NCBI RefSeq assembly: GCF_017308075.1
Contig: NZ_JAFKFX010000025.1
Coordinates: forward strand, 1 to 64,000
From: Allobosea sp.
Lineage (GTDB): Bacteria > Pseudomonadota > Alphaproteobacteria > Rhizobiales > Beijerinckiaceae
Direction of reading: 5' to 3'
DNA length: 64,000 nucleotides
Both the position numbers and the translations under genes were made by a program. Shown here in pieces: positions 9,003 to 16,970 of this stretch. Below the pieces are notes generated by a model that did no database searches, was not told the origin of the DNA, and saw only the letters and a program-made list of their open reading frames with translations. The first letter of the stretch is position 1; the number at the start of each line of letters is the position of its first letter.

Positions 9003-9031
9003 AAAAGGGCGCTAGCCTTCCGGCCGCGCCC
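9003..9031 (-). terminator. Rho-independent terminator after the exonuclease gene
   Basis: On the minus strand GGGCGC and GCGCCC, 13 bases apart, form a stem followed by TTTTCT. It lies about 30 bases after the exonuclease stop codon. Confidence 0.65.
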
Positions 9032-9059
9032 TTCCATCCTTTATCTCTGGCGCCCGTGG

Positions 9060-10487
9060 TTACGATACAGCCGCGCCGATCGGCCTCAGCATCTCTCCTC
9101 CGCTCGGGCCAAGGGCATCGCGGCGGGCAGCGAGCCAGGTGCTGATCTCACGGAGCGCGCTGCGCTGATCCGGATCCGCAGTTGCCGACAGCTCGGCGCA
9201 GCGCGACAGGGCGCGAGGCAGCGTCAGCCAGGGCACCTCTTCTTCGGTGGTAAGCCGATGGCGCAGCCAGTCCTGGCCACGGTTCCCGGCATCGGGCGAG
9301 AGTGTCTCCGGTGCGTTCAGGAACACCTGCCGGATCGCCAGGCTGCGCAGGCGCGGATCGGCGATGTGCTGCGCGGCAAACCCGGCCCGGTGTTCCCAGG
9401 CGATCTCGTGCCAGCGCCGGCACGCTGCAGCATCGCGGTCGGAGACGAATCCGCCTGAATACAGCTGGCCGTCCGGCCAGGCGCAAGGCTCCCGATCGGC
9501 GTATTGGTCCTGCAGCGCCAGCGCGAGCTGGCGGGTGAAGGTTGGGTGCGCCCATAGTGCCCGGGCCCGTTCACGATACACTGCTTCGGGCTCGGGCTCG
9601 GCGAGCGCATGTACCGCTTGGTCCCAGGCAAACAACACAGGCTGCGCGTTGGTCTTGACCTGCCTGACGGGCGAGCGGCTGGACCGGATGCGCGCCAGGA
9701 GCTCGGGTGCGGAGAGGCCGATGAATCCGGCCGGGTCTTGGCCGAGGTCGATACAGACCCGCGCGGACGGGTTCGTTGGCGAGCCGATCATCGGGAGCAC
9801 CGGCGTCAGGCGCGAGGTGCCGCCCAGGATCAACGGCTCGCCCGGCTCCAGCAGCGCGAGCGGCCCGGATTTCTTGGCATGGCCGAGCATCGTCGCCATC
9901 GTCGACGGCGCCCGGTCGAGCAGAAGCGCGAACAGGTCGCGCGTCGCCCGCACGTCCGCCAACGCGTCATGGGCTTCATCTTCGGACAGGGCGATGCCAT
10001 TGGCGCGGCAGACGTCGCCGAGTTTGAGGACGGGCTTACCGGTTGCATCGCGGGGGATCGCGACCGCGTCCGGCTCAAGCATCACGACAGCGCGAAGCAT
10101 GGTCAGGACGTCGGCCCGACCATGGCCGGTCATGGCTCCTAGATACGGCGGCAGCAGGGTCTGGTAGAAGCTCTGCCGCAGGACCTCATCGTCGAAGCGG
10201 ATTGTGTTGTAGCCGATCAGCATCGCGGGCTTGCAGTCCGCGATGATCCTGGCGATCTGTGCCATCATCTCGATATGGCTCAGCGGCTGGTCATCGAGCA
10301 TCTCCGGCGTGACGCCGGTGATGAGGAGCGCGTCGGGCGACGGCACGACATGGATGGGCAGGCGGCAGCGCAGCGTCAGTTCGCGCTGCACCGCAAGCTT
10401 GGCATCGGCCTGCAAGAATGCCGCCTGCAGCGGGACGTCCCAGCAGGGTTCGAGGCCCGAGGTCTCGAGGTCGTAGAACAGGTACAT
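9060..10487 (-). CDS. Exodeoxyribonuclease I-like 3'-5' exonuclease
   Basis: A 475-residue homologue of ExoI/SbcB, which degrades single-stranded DNA from the 3' end. The DEDDh active site is visible: D6 and E8 in MYLFYDLETSG, the second Asp in IGYNTIRFDDEVLR, and the His-x4-Asp pair in DEAHDALADVRATRD. The ExoI-typical ITGVTPEML and a long C-terminal region with the usual LRHRL-type helices follow. It starts seven bases after the stop of the 10495-10932 gene, so the two form an operon. A mobile-element copy of ExoI probably protects or processes transferred single-stranded DNA. Confidence 0.88.
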   Translation of the reverse strand: MYLFYDLETSGLEPCWDVPLQAAFLQADAKLAVQRELTLRCRLPIHVVPSPDALLITGVTPEMLDDQPLSHIEMMAQIARIIADCKPAMLIGYNTIRFDDEVLRQSFYQTLLPPYLGAMTGHGRADVLTMLRAVVMLEPDAVAIPRDATGKPVLKLGDVCRANGIALSEDEAHDALADVRATRDLFALLLDRAPSTMATMLGHAKKSGPLALLEPGEPLILGGTSRLTPVLPMIGSPTNPSARVCIDLGQDPAGFIGLSAPELLARIRSSRSPVRQVKTNAQPVLFAWDQAVHALAEPEPEAVYRERARALWAHPTFTRQLALALQDQYADREPCAWPDGQLYSGGFVSDRDAAACRRWHEIAWEHRAGFAAQHIADPRLRSLAIRQVFLNAPETLSPDAGNRGQDWLRHRLTTEEEVPWLTLPRALSRCAELSATADPDQRSALREISTWLAARRDALGPSGGEMLRPIGAAVS

Positions 10488-10494
10488 GACGGCC

Positions 10495-10932
10495 TCACTG
10501 TGCCCGGCCAGGCGGGTGCGGCAAGGGCGTCAGCACGATGCCGAGCCGCTCGGCATCGTTCTTCATCGCGGCCTCGACCATGAAGATCGCGTTCGAGCGC
10601 GCACCTTCCCCATCCAGCTGCGCCATCGACTCAAAGACGTGGATCTTCAGCGCAAGGACCGCGCGAAGCTCGGTCGGGGCCTCGGCCAGCAGCAGCGCCA
10701 TTCGGCGAGCGGCGATCCTCGCGCCCTCGGCGAGCTGGCGGCCGTTGAGGCCGTAGTCAGCATGGAAGTGCTCCGGCGCCTCCTCCAGCAAAAAGGCGTC
10801 TGAGTGGCAGGCCTCCCAGCGCAGGAAGAGTTCGTCAGCGGTCTTTTGCGTTGCGTAAGCACGCGCATAGAGCCGCATCTGGTCGTCGTCGGGCAGGTTG
10901 CCGTGGCCGGCGGCAAAGGTCTCGTTCGTCAT
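10495..10932 (-). CDS. Unrecognised helical protein, first gene of the leftward array
   Basis: A 145-residue protein from the ATG at 10932 (MTNETFAAGHGNLPDDDQMR). It is predicted helical throughout, with a central block (AEGARIAARRMALLLAEAPT) and a C-terminal helix (NAIFMVEAAMKNDAERLGI) ending in a Pro-rich tail. I know no family for it. It is read just before the exonuclease gene with a seven-base gap, so it may be a cofactor or inhibitor of that enzyme. A hairpin precedes its start. Confidence 0.68.
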   Translation of the reverse strand: MTNETFAAGHGNLPDDDQMRLYARAYATQKTADELFLRWEACHSDAFLLEEAPEHFHADYGLNGRQLAEGARIAARRMALLLAEAPTELRAVLALKIHVFESMAQLDGEGARSNAIFMVEAAMKNDAERLGIVLTPLPHPPGRAQ

Positions 10933-11479
10933 ATTCAAATCCAAGGAGCGCGGGCCCGAGGACCCGCTCCAGGGATCTTCACTCTCGGGGGTGATCTCAA
11001 AGGAGATTCCGCCCTGCGCCCTTCTCAGCCCCTTTGGCCAATTCTTCCGAAGTTGGCCCATTCCTGACGTCGGGAGCGTCCGCTTTCCGGTAACCTGGTT
11101 GGCAGCCACGCCGCGGCCGGAGCTGGCCATTAGGCGAACTTGCGAAGTTCCGCTTGTAGTTGCCGCATAGGCGCGCCCGATGGGACGGGAGAATAGCCCA
11201 GAACGACGCACGCCTTGTCCTAGGTGACGCTCGCGTCGTAGCCGAATGGAATGACGAGGTCTGAGATCTCTTTGCCCGCCTTGAAGGCCGGACCGGGGGA
11301 TCGCCTAGGGCTCAAGAAGGGTCAGTGGCAAGCTGGAGCAGGAAGAAGATCCATTTGCGGGCATCGCCGGCATCTCGGGGCGGTTGGTGGACGGAAGCTG
11401 TTATCCAAGCGTGAACTGAGGCCTCGACCTAGATTGGGTAATGAGCCCATTATAGTAGGACGGTTTTGAAGAGGAAGGA
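10933..11479. other. Divergent intergenic region with leader hairpin
   Basis: A 547-base gap between the leftward array and the rightward ATPase module, without a supported gene. At 10945-10970 GGAGCGCGGG and CCCGCTCC form an imperfect hairpin 13 bases before the leftward start. On the right, TATAGT at 11451-11456 is a plausible -10 box, preceded by the short palindrome GGGTAATGAGCCC (11436-11448), which could be an operator for the ATPase module. Confidence 0.5.
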
Positions 11480-11713
11480 ATGTCAAACGATACCCAGCAA
11501 AAGGCGGAGCCTGCGCAAGAACAAGCGCCCCACGCCGGCGACGCAGCGCCCGTGGCTACCGTGGCGAGCGGCGTGCTGGGCGCGTTCTTCGACGAACTCG
11601 AAAAGACCGAAGACCTCAAAGACAAAGCCGGCAAGCTGCGCGCGCTCATTCTCGGCGAGGGGGTCATGGCAGAGCCCGCCATCCGCGCGATCCTTTTCCC
11701 GGATGCGACATGA
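11480..11713 (+). CDS. 77-residue partner protein of the SMC-like ATPase
   Basis: A small acidic protein with GAGGAAGGA just before the ATG. Residues 1-25 are polar and probably disordered. Residues 28-77 carry the recognisable part: VASGVLGAFFDELEKTEDLK, then KLRALILGEGVMAEPAIRAI and the ending FPDAT. Its stop overlaps the ATPase start (ATGA), so the two are translationally coupled and likely made in fixed ratio. I have the impression that similar small genes precede ATPases of this kind elsewhere, but cannot cite a family. A regulatory or specificity subunit is the simplest guess. Confidence 0.75.
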   Translation: MSNDTQQKAEPAQEQAPHAGDAAPVATVASGVLGAFFDELEKTEDLKDKAGKLRALILGEGVMAEPAIRAILFPDAT

Positions 11714-14226
11714 TCCGCATCGACAAGATCACCATCCGCAAGTTCCGCGGGATCATCGAGCTGGAGTTGGAGCCCAAGGGAGAGAACTTCGCGGCGTGCG
11801 GGCCGAACGGCACTGGCAAGAGCGGCATCGTCGACGCGATCGAATTCGCCCTAACCGGCAATCTCTCTCGCCTGTCCGGTCGCGGCACCAAGGAGCTGTC
11901 GGTCAAGCAGCATGGGCCGCACGTCGATTACGTTAAGAAGCCCGAGGAGGCGTGGGTCCGGCTCGACGTGAGCCTGCCGTCGCTAGGCAAGAAAGCGTCA
12001 ATCACTCGCACGGTTAAGGCGTCCACGGTGCCGACCATTGAGCCGGGCGACGCTGACGTCCTGGCCGCCTTCGCCGATGTCAAGCTCCATCCCGAATTCG
12101 TTTTGTCGCGGCGCGAGCTGATCCGCTACATCATCGCGGAGCCCGGGGACCGGTCAGACGAGGTTCAAGCGTTGCTGCGCCTCAGCGATGTCGAGAAGCT
12201 GCGCGGCGTACTCAATAAGATAAACAACGCCTGCGGCAAGGACGTGGCGCCGGCTGAGCGCGCCGTGCGGACGGCGACGCAGCCGCTGCTCGATGCCCTT
12301 GGGATCGAGAGTCTCAGCAGGACGGCCATGCTGGGCGCGGCCAACGCCAAACGCGCCCTGCTCGGCCTGATCCCGCTTGATGACGTTACGGCGACCACGG
12401 ACCTGGCGGACGGTCTCAAGGCCGAAGGCGACGGGGTGGTGCAGAAGGTTCCCAAGGCGCAGGCCGCCGCGGACTTGGCGACGCTACGCAGCGCTCTGAC
12501 AACCTTGGGCAGCGACGAGGTTAACGCCCGGCGAGCCAAGGTCGCCGATGCAACATTGGCGCTATCTGGCGACGCCGACGCCGCCAACGAGGTCAAGCGC
12601 GAGACGCTGCTGAAGACGGCGCTCGATCTTTACGATGACGAGCAATGCCCGGTTTGCGACACGCCACAGACGCCCGACCACTTCACGGCCCACCTGAAAG
12701 GCAAGCTCGATCATCTATCCGAGGTTGCCCAGCAGCGGAAGGCGATCGAGGCGGAGATCGCGCCTCTGCTCGACGTGATCACCGCTGCGGGATCGGCAAT
12801 CCGAACGATCCTCCCATATGGGGCGATGTTCGAGCCGAAGCTCGAACTCAAGGACTTGGCCGAGTTCAGAGTTCTCCTGGGCGGCCGATATCAGCAGCTC
12901 AGCAAGCTGCTGCCCCTTGAGGACACGCTTGCGATCGTCGAGACCGGGTTCGACACGGCGCCGCTCGCCGCGGACCTCGGTGCGGTCGAGGCCGCCATCA
13001 AGGCAGTGCCCGAACCAAACGCTGAGGTCGGGGCGCGGACGTTCCTGCTGAACTCCCAGGCGCGGTTGACGGCCTATCGGGAAGCGAAAGCGGCGCACGA
13101 GATCGCTAAAGCCAATGCCACGCTGGCGGCCCGGGTCTATGAGACCTACGGTGCCTCTACGACGGCGGCCCTGGAGGCGATCTACGCCGATGTCGAGAGC
13201 ACGTTCTCTGACCTCTACCGCGAGATCAACAAGCCTGATGAGGGCAAATTCACGGCCCAGTTGCTGCCCTCGCTCGGCAAGCTCGGCTTCAATGTGGACT
13301 TCTATGGGCGCGGCCAGTTCCCGCCCGGCGCCTTCCACAGCGAAGGCCACCAAGACGGTATGGGACTCTGCCTGTACCTGGCGCTGATGAGTCATCTGCT
13401 CGGCCCCAACTTCACGTTCGCGGTCCTCGACGATGTTTTGATGTCGGTCGACCGGGGGCATCGCCGGGAGGTGTGCGCGCTTCTCAAGAAGCGCTTTCCA
13501 AATACCCAGTTTATTCTGACCACCCACGACGAGGTGTGGCTGCGGCATATGAAGGCCGAGGGCCTGATCAAGGGAAAGAGCTTCGCTCACTTCAAGCACT
13601 GGAGCGTCGCGACGGGCCCGGCCGAGTGGACGGACGCCGGAATTTGGGAGGAGATCGACGCCCATCTAGCGCAGGGGGACGTCCAGCCGGCGGCGGCGGC
13701 GCTACGCCACCATCTCGAACACTTCGCCGGGGAGATGTGCCACCGGCTGCGCGGCGTCGTCGAATACCGGGGCGACGGCAACTTCGGCTTCGGTGACCTG
13801 ATCACCGGCGCCGCCAACGCCCTGACCGACGCCTACAAGAAGGCCAAGGCTTCAGCCAACTCGTGGAACAAGCAGGAGGTGGTGACCGCCATCGGAGAGC
13901 GGGCCTCCGCCTTCACCGCCGCAAGGGAGGCAGCCAAAGTGGACCAGTGGCAGCTAAACGCCGGCGTCCACTACAATCCCTGGGCCGACCTGACGCGCGA
14001 GGACTTTCAACACGTGGTCGACGCCTACAAGGCGTTCGCGGCGCATTTCGAATGCGCGAACTGCTTGGAGCTGCTTTGGGTCACACCGGAGTACAAGCCG
14101 AAGGAGCAGCTCTGCTGTGCTTGCGGCGACGCCAGCCTGAACCTGATCGTCAAGCCGGTCGGGGCGAAGCCCGCCACCGCACCCGCCTCCACAAAAGAAG
14201 AGGCGGTTGAGCCCGTCATCAAATGA
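11710..14226 (+). CDS. SMC/RecF-like ATPase with zinc-hook-like motif and C-terminal zinc ribbon
   Basis: An 838-residue ABC-class ATPase. Walker A is at residues 31-38 (GPNGTGKS). A CPVC motif at 313-316 sits between helical arms, as in a short zinc hook. The signature-like FHSEGHQDGMGLCLYLAL is near 541-558, Walker B is VLDDVLMSVD near 571 and the H-loop ILTTHDE near 602. The C-terminal part adds about 200 helical residues and a zinc-ribbon candidate (C782, C785, C802/C803, C805). SMC-like ATPases with this layout act on DNA ends or serve as sensors in anti-phage systems. No nuclease domain is visible, so the effector is unclear. Confidence 0.88.
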   Translation: MIRIDKITIRKFRGIIELELEPKGENFAACGPNGTGKSGIVDAIEFALTGNLSRLSGRGTKELSVKQHGPHVDYVKKPEEAWVRLDVSLPSLGKKASITRTVKASTVPTIEPGDADVLAAFADVKLHPEFVLSRRELIRYIIAEPGDRSDEVQALLRLSDVEKLRGVLNKINNACGKDVAPAERAVRTATQPLLDALGIESLSRTAMLGAANAKRALLGLIPLDDVTATTDLADGLKAEGDGVVQKVPKAQAAADLATLRSALTTLGSDEVNARRAKVADATLALSGDADAANEVKRETLLKTALDLYDDEQCPVCDTPQTPDHFTAHLKGKLDHLSEVAQQRKAIEAEIAPLLDVITAAGSAIRTILPYGAMFEPKLELKDLAEFRVLLGGRYQQLSKLLPLEDTLAIVETGFDTAPLAADLGAVEAAIKAVPEPNAEVGARTFLLNSQARLTAYREAKAAHEIAKANATLAARVYETYGASTTAALEAIYADVESTFSDLYREINKPDEGKFTAQLLPSLGKLGFNVDFYGRGQFPPGAFHSEGHQDGMGLCLYLALMSHLLGPNFTFAVLDDVLMSVDRGHRREVCALLKKRFPNTQFILTTHDEVWLRHMKAEGLIKGKSFAHFKHWSVATGPAEWTDAGIWEEIDAHLAQGDVQPAAAALRHHLEHFAGEMCHRLRGVVEYRGDGNFGFGDLITGAANALTDAYKKAKASANSWNKQEVVTAIGERASAFTAAREAAKVDQWQLNAGVHYNPWADLTREDFQHVVDAYKAFAAHFECANCLELLWVTPEYKPKEQLCCACGDASLNLIVKPVGAKPATAPASTKEEAVEPVIK

Positions 14227-14545
14227 TCTTGGAGCCGAGTTCAGGTCTGCTCCGCGCGCGGAAGAGCTTTAGATGCGATCATGTCGGCCTATGGCCACTT
14301 CGGGTCGCGGCTGGACGATCATCGACTGCTGCGCACCCCTTCAATTAGAAGCACCGCCCGGGTGAGTCTCTGGAGCGGCGATTGCAGCCCCCTCTTCCAA
14401 CTACACGCTGTTGAGACAACCGCGCATGCTCAAACAGAACGCATCGGCAAGGGATCTATGGAGACAGTTGCTGGAGCAGCTTTCCAGCGACCCCTACGCC
14501 ACGCCCAAGCCCCTGGGACGCCGCAAGATGAGCACACGCAGGCCT
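14227..14545. other. Intergenic stretch without a supported gene
   Basis: 319 bases after the ATPase. A 45-codon frame starts at 14426 (MLKQNASARDLWRQLLEQLS) without a ribosome site, running antisense into the end of the next gene; I do not call it. No terminator with a T-run is obvious. Confidence 0.4.
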
Positions 14546-14815
14546 TCACACCATAGAGTCTGACTGCCGGTTCTCCGCGACAACCCCGTCGCTGGTAGCT
14601 TTTTGCCGAAAGTGATCAATGGCACGCTCCACGAGATCCTGCTCGTCTAGCGCCACCGGCGCAAGGGAAGCGACGATGAACTTGAGCCTGGTTCGCTCGG
14701 CCTCCTCCGACCCCAGCATCACAATCTGCTCGTTCTGAACCCTTGCCCAGGCGGCTTCCCAAGCGGCCAACGCCCGAGCAATATCGACCGGGTCTCGCAA
14801 CGAACTGAAAGGCAT
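14546..14815 (-). CDS. MPFSSL-type small hypothetical protein, copy 1
   Basis: An 89-residue protein whose ATG at 14815 follows GGAGGAGG. It starts MPFSSLRDPVDIARALAAWE and contains FIVASLAPVALDEQDLVERA. A close relative is at 24418-24633, with the same MPFSSL-x-DP start, helix of Ala/Glu/Trp and V-A-S-L-x-P-x-A-x-[DE]-E-x-D-L motif. This copy has about a dozen extra C-terminal residues. Function unknown; both copies belong to the stress-gene region, so stress expression is a reasonable guess. Confidence 0.7.
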   Translation of the reverse strand: MPFSSLRDPVDIARALAAWEAAWARVQNEQIVMLGSEEAERTRLKFIVASLAPVALDEQDLVERAIDHFRQKATSDGVVAENRQSDSMV

Positions 14816-15098
14816 CCCACCCTCCTCCTTCACAGGGCACTGTTTGAGATTGCGGCCATAATAAGATGCCGGCTCCCCTCGTTTTCAAGAGGCCGTGCGG
14901 CTTACAGAGGCCAGCGTCTGGAGGCCCACCAAGACGTGGCGGCCACAGCCAACATCCCGCAAATGACCGCCAAGACAGTCCACACTTCGCACCCATGTTT
15001 CTGGAAAGATCACGGTGTCTACGCGACAGCCGCAGCGTAACTTCAACTGCGAAGGCAGAATGGCGGCGAAGGGTCGCAGACCGCGGAGCGCAGGGCGA

Positions 15099-15368
15099 TT
15101 ACTTGGCTGATCCGCCGTTCAAACCACGTGCCTTGATATCGGCGGCCGCCTCGCCTCGAAAGGTGACAGAGGCCTGATAGATGACCGTCCCCGAGGGATC
15201 TTGGACCGCAATCCGGAATTCGGCCTGAGCCGCCTCAGGCAGATCTGCAACCAGCTCGGCCAGCGCGCGGTGAGCGTCTCTCACTGCAACCGCGTCGCTC
15301 GGGTGTTCAATAGGGTCAGTCAGATCGACATGGTGCTCGTCGTTCACAGCAAACCGGTACAGCGGCAT
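15099..15368 (-). CDS. DUF6894-family small protein
   Basis: An 89-residue protein; the ATG at 15368 follows GGGAGG by five bases, which decides it over the GTG two codons upstream. It starts MPLYRFAVNDEHHVDLTDPI, the short beta-hairpin opening of DUF6894 proteins (M-P-x-[YF]-x-F, then D-x-x-G/E), with the usual D-A-x2-x-A-x2-A helix next and a C-terminal strand (GTVIYQASVTF). These are common in Hyphomicrobiales, often near stress genes; their function is not known. Confidence 0.72.
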   Translation of the reverse strand: MPLYRFAVNDEHHVDLTDPIEHPSDAVAVRDAHRALAELVADLPEAAQAEFRIAVQDPSGTVIYQASVTFRGEAAADIKARGLNGGSAK

Positions 15369-15432
15369 CGGCACCTCCCATCAACTCCGGGGAAAATGCC
15401 GATGGCCGTATCCGGTTCCTGCAGCTGGAAAC

Positions 15433-15472
15433 AAAAAAGGCCCGGCCCCGCGTGAGCGAGACCGGGCCTTTT
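15433..15472 (-). terminator. Bidirectional terminator between DUF6894 and DUF1236 genes
   Basis: AGGCCCGG at 15438-15445 pairs with CCGGGCCT at 15462-15469, flanked by AAAAAA on the left and TTTT on the right. On the minus strand the stem is followed by TTTTTT, 13-50 bases after the DUF1236 stop, so it ends that transcript. Confidence 0.8.
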
Positions 15473-15484
15473 GGCTTGCCCTGC

Positions 15485-15898
15485 TTACTCGATGACCTGG
15501 ACGATCTTGCGAGTCTTCGGCTCGACCAGGACCGTGCGGTTGTTGACGACGGTATAGCGGTAATCCTTCACGCCATACTCAGCCGGCACTTCACGGTAAG
15601 TGACGCCACGCTCGGGCAGCACGGCGCCGACCCGAACTTCTTCGCTGTATGTGTAGGATGGGACGCGCTGCTCGGTCACATAGGTTTTGAAGCGCGGAGT
15701 GTTGTCGCCGATGATGCCTCCGACAACGGCGCCCCCGACGCCGCCCACAACAGCGCCTACCGGGCCGCCGACAACCGCACCGCCAACTGCGCCAGCAGCT
15801 GCGCCGCCGGCCGCGCCACCCTGGGCTCCCGAGGGGTTCTGAGCGTAAGCCGCCATCGGAGCCAAGGCGATTGCGGCAGCAAGAATGATCTTCTTCAT
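15485..15898 (-). CDS. DUF1236 exported protein with glycine-zipper segment
   Basis: A 137-residue exported protein. The start MKKIILAAAIALAPMAAYAQ is a signal peptide with an A-x-A cleavage site near residue 19. Residues 25-68 are a run of Gly/Ala/Val with G-x3-G spacing (AGAVGGAVVGGPVGAVVGG), a glycine zipper that can insert in or bind the envelope. The C-terminal half matches DUF1236 (VRVGAVLPERGVTYREVP, YGVKDYRYTVVNNRTVLVEP). These periplasmic proteins are frequent and multicopy in Hyphomicrobiales; function unknown. It probably has its own promoter and terminator. Confidence 0.85.
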   Translation of the reverse strand: MKKIILAAAIALAPMAAYAQNPSGAQGGAAGGAAAGAVGGAVVGGPVGAVVGGVGGAVVGGIIGDNTPRFKTYVTEQRVPSYTYSEEVRVGAVLPERGVTYREVPAEYGVKDYRYTVVNNRTVLVEPKTRKIVQVIE

Positions 15899-16078
15899 GA
15901 CTTGAACTCCCGTTGCTCCCCAGTTGGCGCCACAACTTAGAATCAATGTAAAAGGTTCCACTTGGGATCGGTTGGCTTTGGGCTTTCCTTGCCAACAGCA
16001 ACTTGCGAGCGCATGCTGGGAGCATGGCATTCACCGGAGCTGCTGCGTTCGCGGCGTGAGGCGCGGTCGCGTCTCTTC

Positions 16079-16154
16079 GACCTTGTGGCGGAATGGAAAC
16101 GCGGGGGATTGCATATCCTCAGGTCCCTGGCTCGAGTCCAGGGCAAGGTCGCCA
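16079..16154 (+). tRNA. Divergent tRNA-Cys(GCA)-like gene with extended T stem
   Basis: A 76-base cloverleaf fits: acceptor GACCTTG/CAAGGTC (7 bp, perfect), TG, D arm with 3-bp stem GCG/CGC and loop GAATGGAAA, anticodon stem GGGGA/TCCTC with loop TTGCATA giving GCA (Cys), variable loop AGGT, T arm CCCTGG/CCAGGG with loop CTCGAGT, then G and an encoded CCA. The D arm resembles that of normal tRNA-Cys. Oddities are the 6-bp T stem, which makes a 13-bp acceptor/T stack, C in place of T54, and T at position 37. It could be an extra cysteine tRNA carried by the island, or a decayed or regulatory tRNA-like element. Confidence 0.55.
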
Positions 16155-16233
16155 GGGACGCACAATCGGCGCAGCGGAACTCTCTTGAGATACCCGCGTT
16201 GTCAGCCGCCCATTCCTTTGTCGAGTCCCGCCC

Positions 16234-16317
16234 ATGTCGCTTCCCGCATCGCTATGGCTGGGCACTCTTGCCCTCATCCTCGGGACTCTAGCGGTGCTGT
16301 CCTTCGGGGGCCCTTGA
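16234..16317 (+). CDS. Possible 27-residue single-helix membrane peptide
   Basis: The frame reads MSLPASLWLGTLALILGTLA, then VLSFGGP and a stop: one membrane helix and almost nothing else. No clear ribosome site precedes it. It is listed because two other peptides of this kind occur on the island (20222-20296 and 27580-27675). Confidence 0.3.
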   Translation: MSLPASLWLGTLALILGTLAVLSFGGP

Positions 16318-16518
16318 CGAAGCGGCGCCGAGCCACTCGGAGCCGCTTAGGCCGGCCTGCATTCGCGAGGGGCTCTCTAGGACGTCAGCAAGACGCTCGG
16401 CAGCCGCCGGCTGCCCCTTGAACCGACTGCCATTGCCCATAAATCTTCCGGCGCTGCAGCCCGGAGCTCCTGCCCTGCTGCGGCAATCGCATCCATGTTA
16501 CTACAGGAGGATACGACC

Positions 16519-16818
16519 TTGGCACTTCCGTCAGATCAATTCGAGCGTCCTGTCGTGGTGCTGACCCAGTTCGGCGTTCCCACCGCAGTTTCATCGGCGA
16601 TGGAGGCCTACATGTTCCTGACCGACTGGCCTGCTTCGCAGCGCGACGTTGTTTATTCGCTGGCACTGAAAGGCTGTCTGGCAGCCGTTCGTGGCGACAT
16701 CGAAACTGAGACAGCGCGAGGGCTCTTCGCTTCATGGGCGGAACGACGCGACATCCTCGCGCCCGACGTCGCAGCTTTCATCAGCAGCCGGCGCGGAAGC
16801 TCGCACGGCGCCCGCTAA
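16519..16818 (+). CDS. DUF982 family protein
   Basis: A 99-residue protein. I choose the TTG at 16519 because CAGGAGG lies eight bases before it; an in-frame ATG at 16495 has no such site. The sequence runs FERPVVVLTQFGVPTAVSS, FLTDWPASQRDVVYSLALKG and CLAAVRGDIETETARGLFAS, ending ILAPDVAAFI, which is the usual DUF982 layout (about 80-100 residues, F-x-x-P-V, then D-W-P, then A-x4-G). The function of DUF982 is not known; the genes are frequent in rhizobia. A broken copy is at 21494-21777. Confidence 0.8.
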   Translation: MALPSDQFERPVVVLTQFGVPTAVSSAMEAYMFLTDWPASQRDVVYSLALKGCLAAVRGDIETETARGLFASWAERRDILAPDVAAFISSRRGSSHGAR

Positions 16819-16970
16819 CGCAAAGGCCCGGCCCCGTCGTCAGGGACCGGGCGCACGGACTGGAACAATGCGGCTAAGCCCACGCCTTGAGGCCCACGAT
16901 GTCGTGGCCGGGCTGGATCCTGGCCACGCGCCGGTAACCAGGGTGAGCTTTCCAATTGCCTGTCTTTCGC

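Noticed and set aside
12715-13665. 316-codon minus-strand frame inside the ATPase gene
   Set aside because: Shadow frame of the well-supported ATPase.
14426-14563. 45-codon frame starting MLKQNASARDLWRQLLEQLS
   Set aside because: No ribosome site, and it runs antisense into the 14546-14815 gene.
16822-16850. GC-rich stem after the intact DUF982 gene as a terminator
   Set aside because: The stem is imperfect and there is no T-run.
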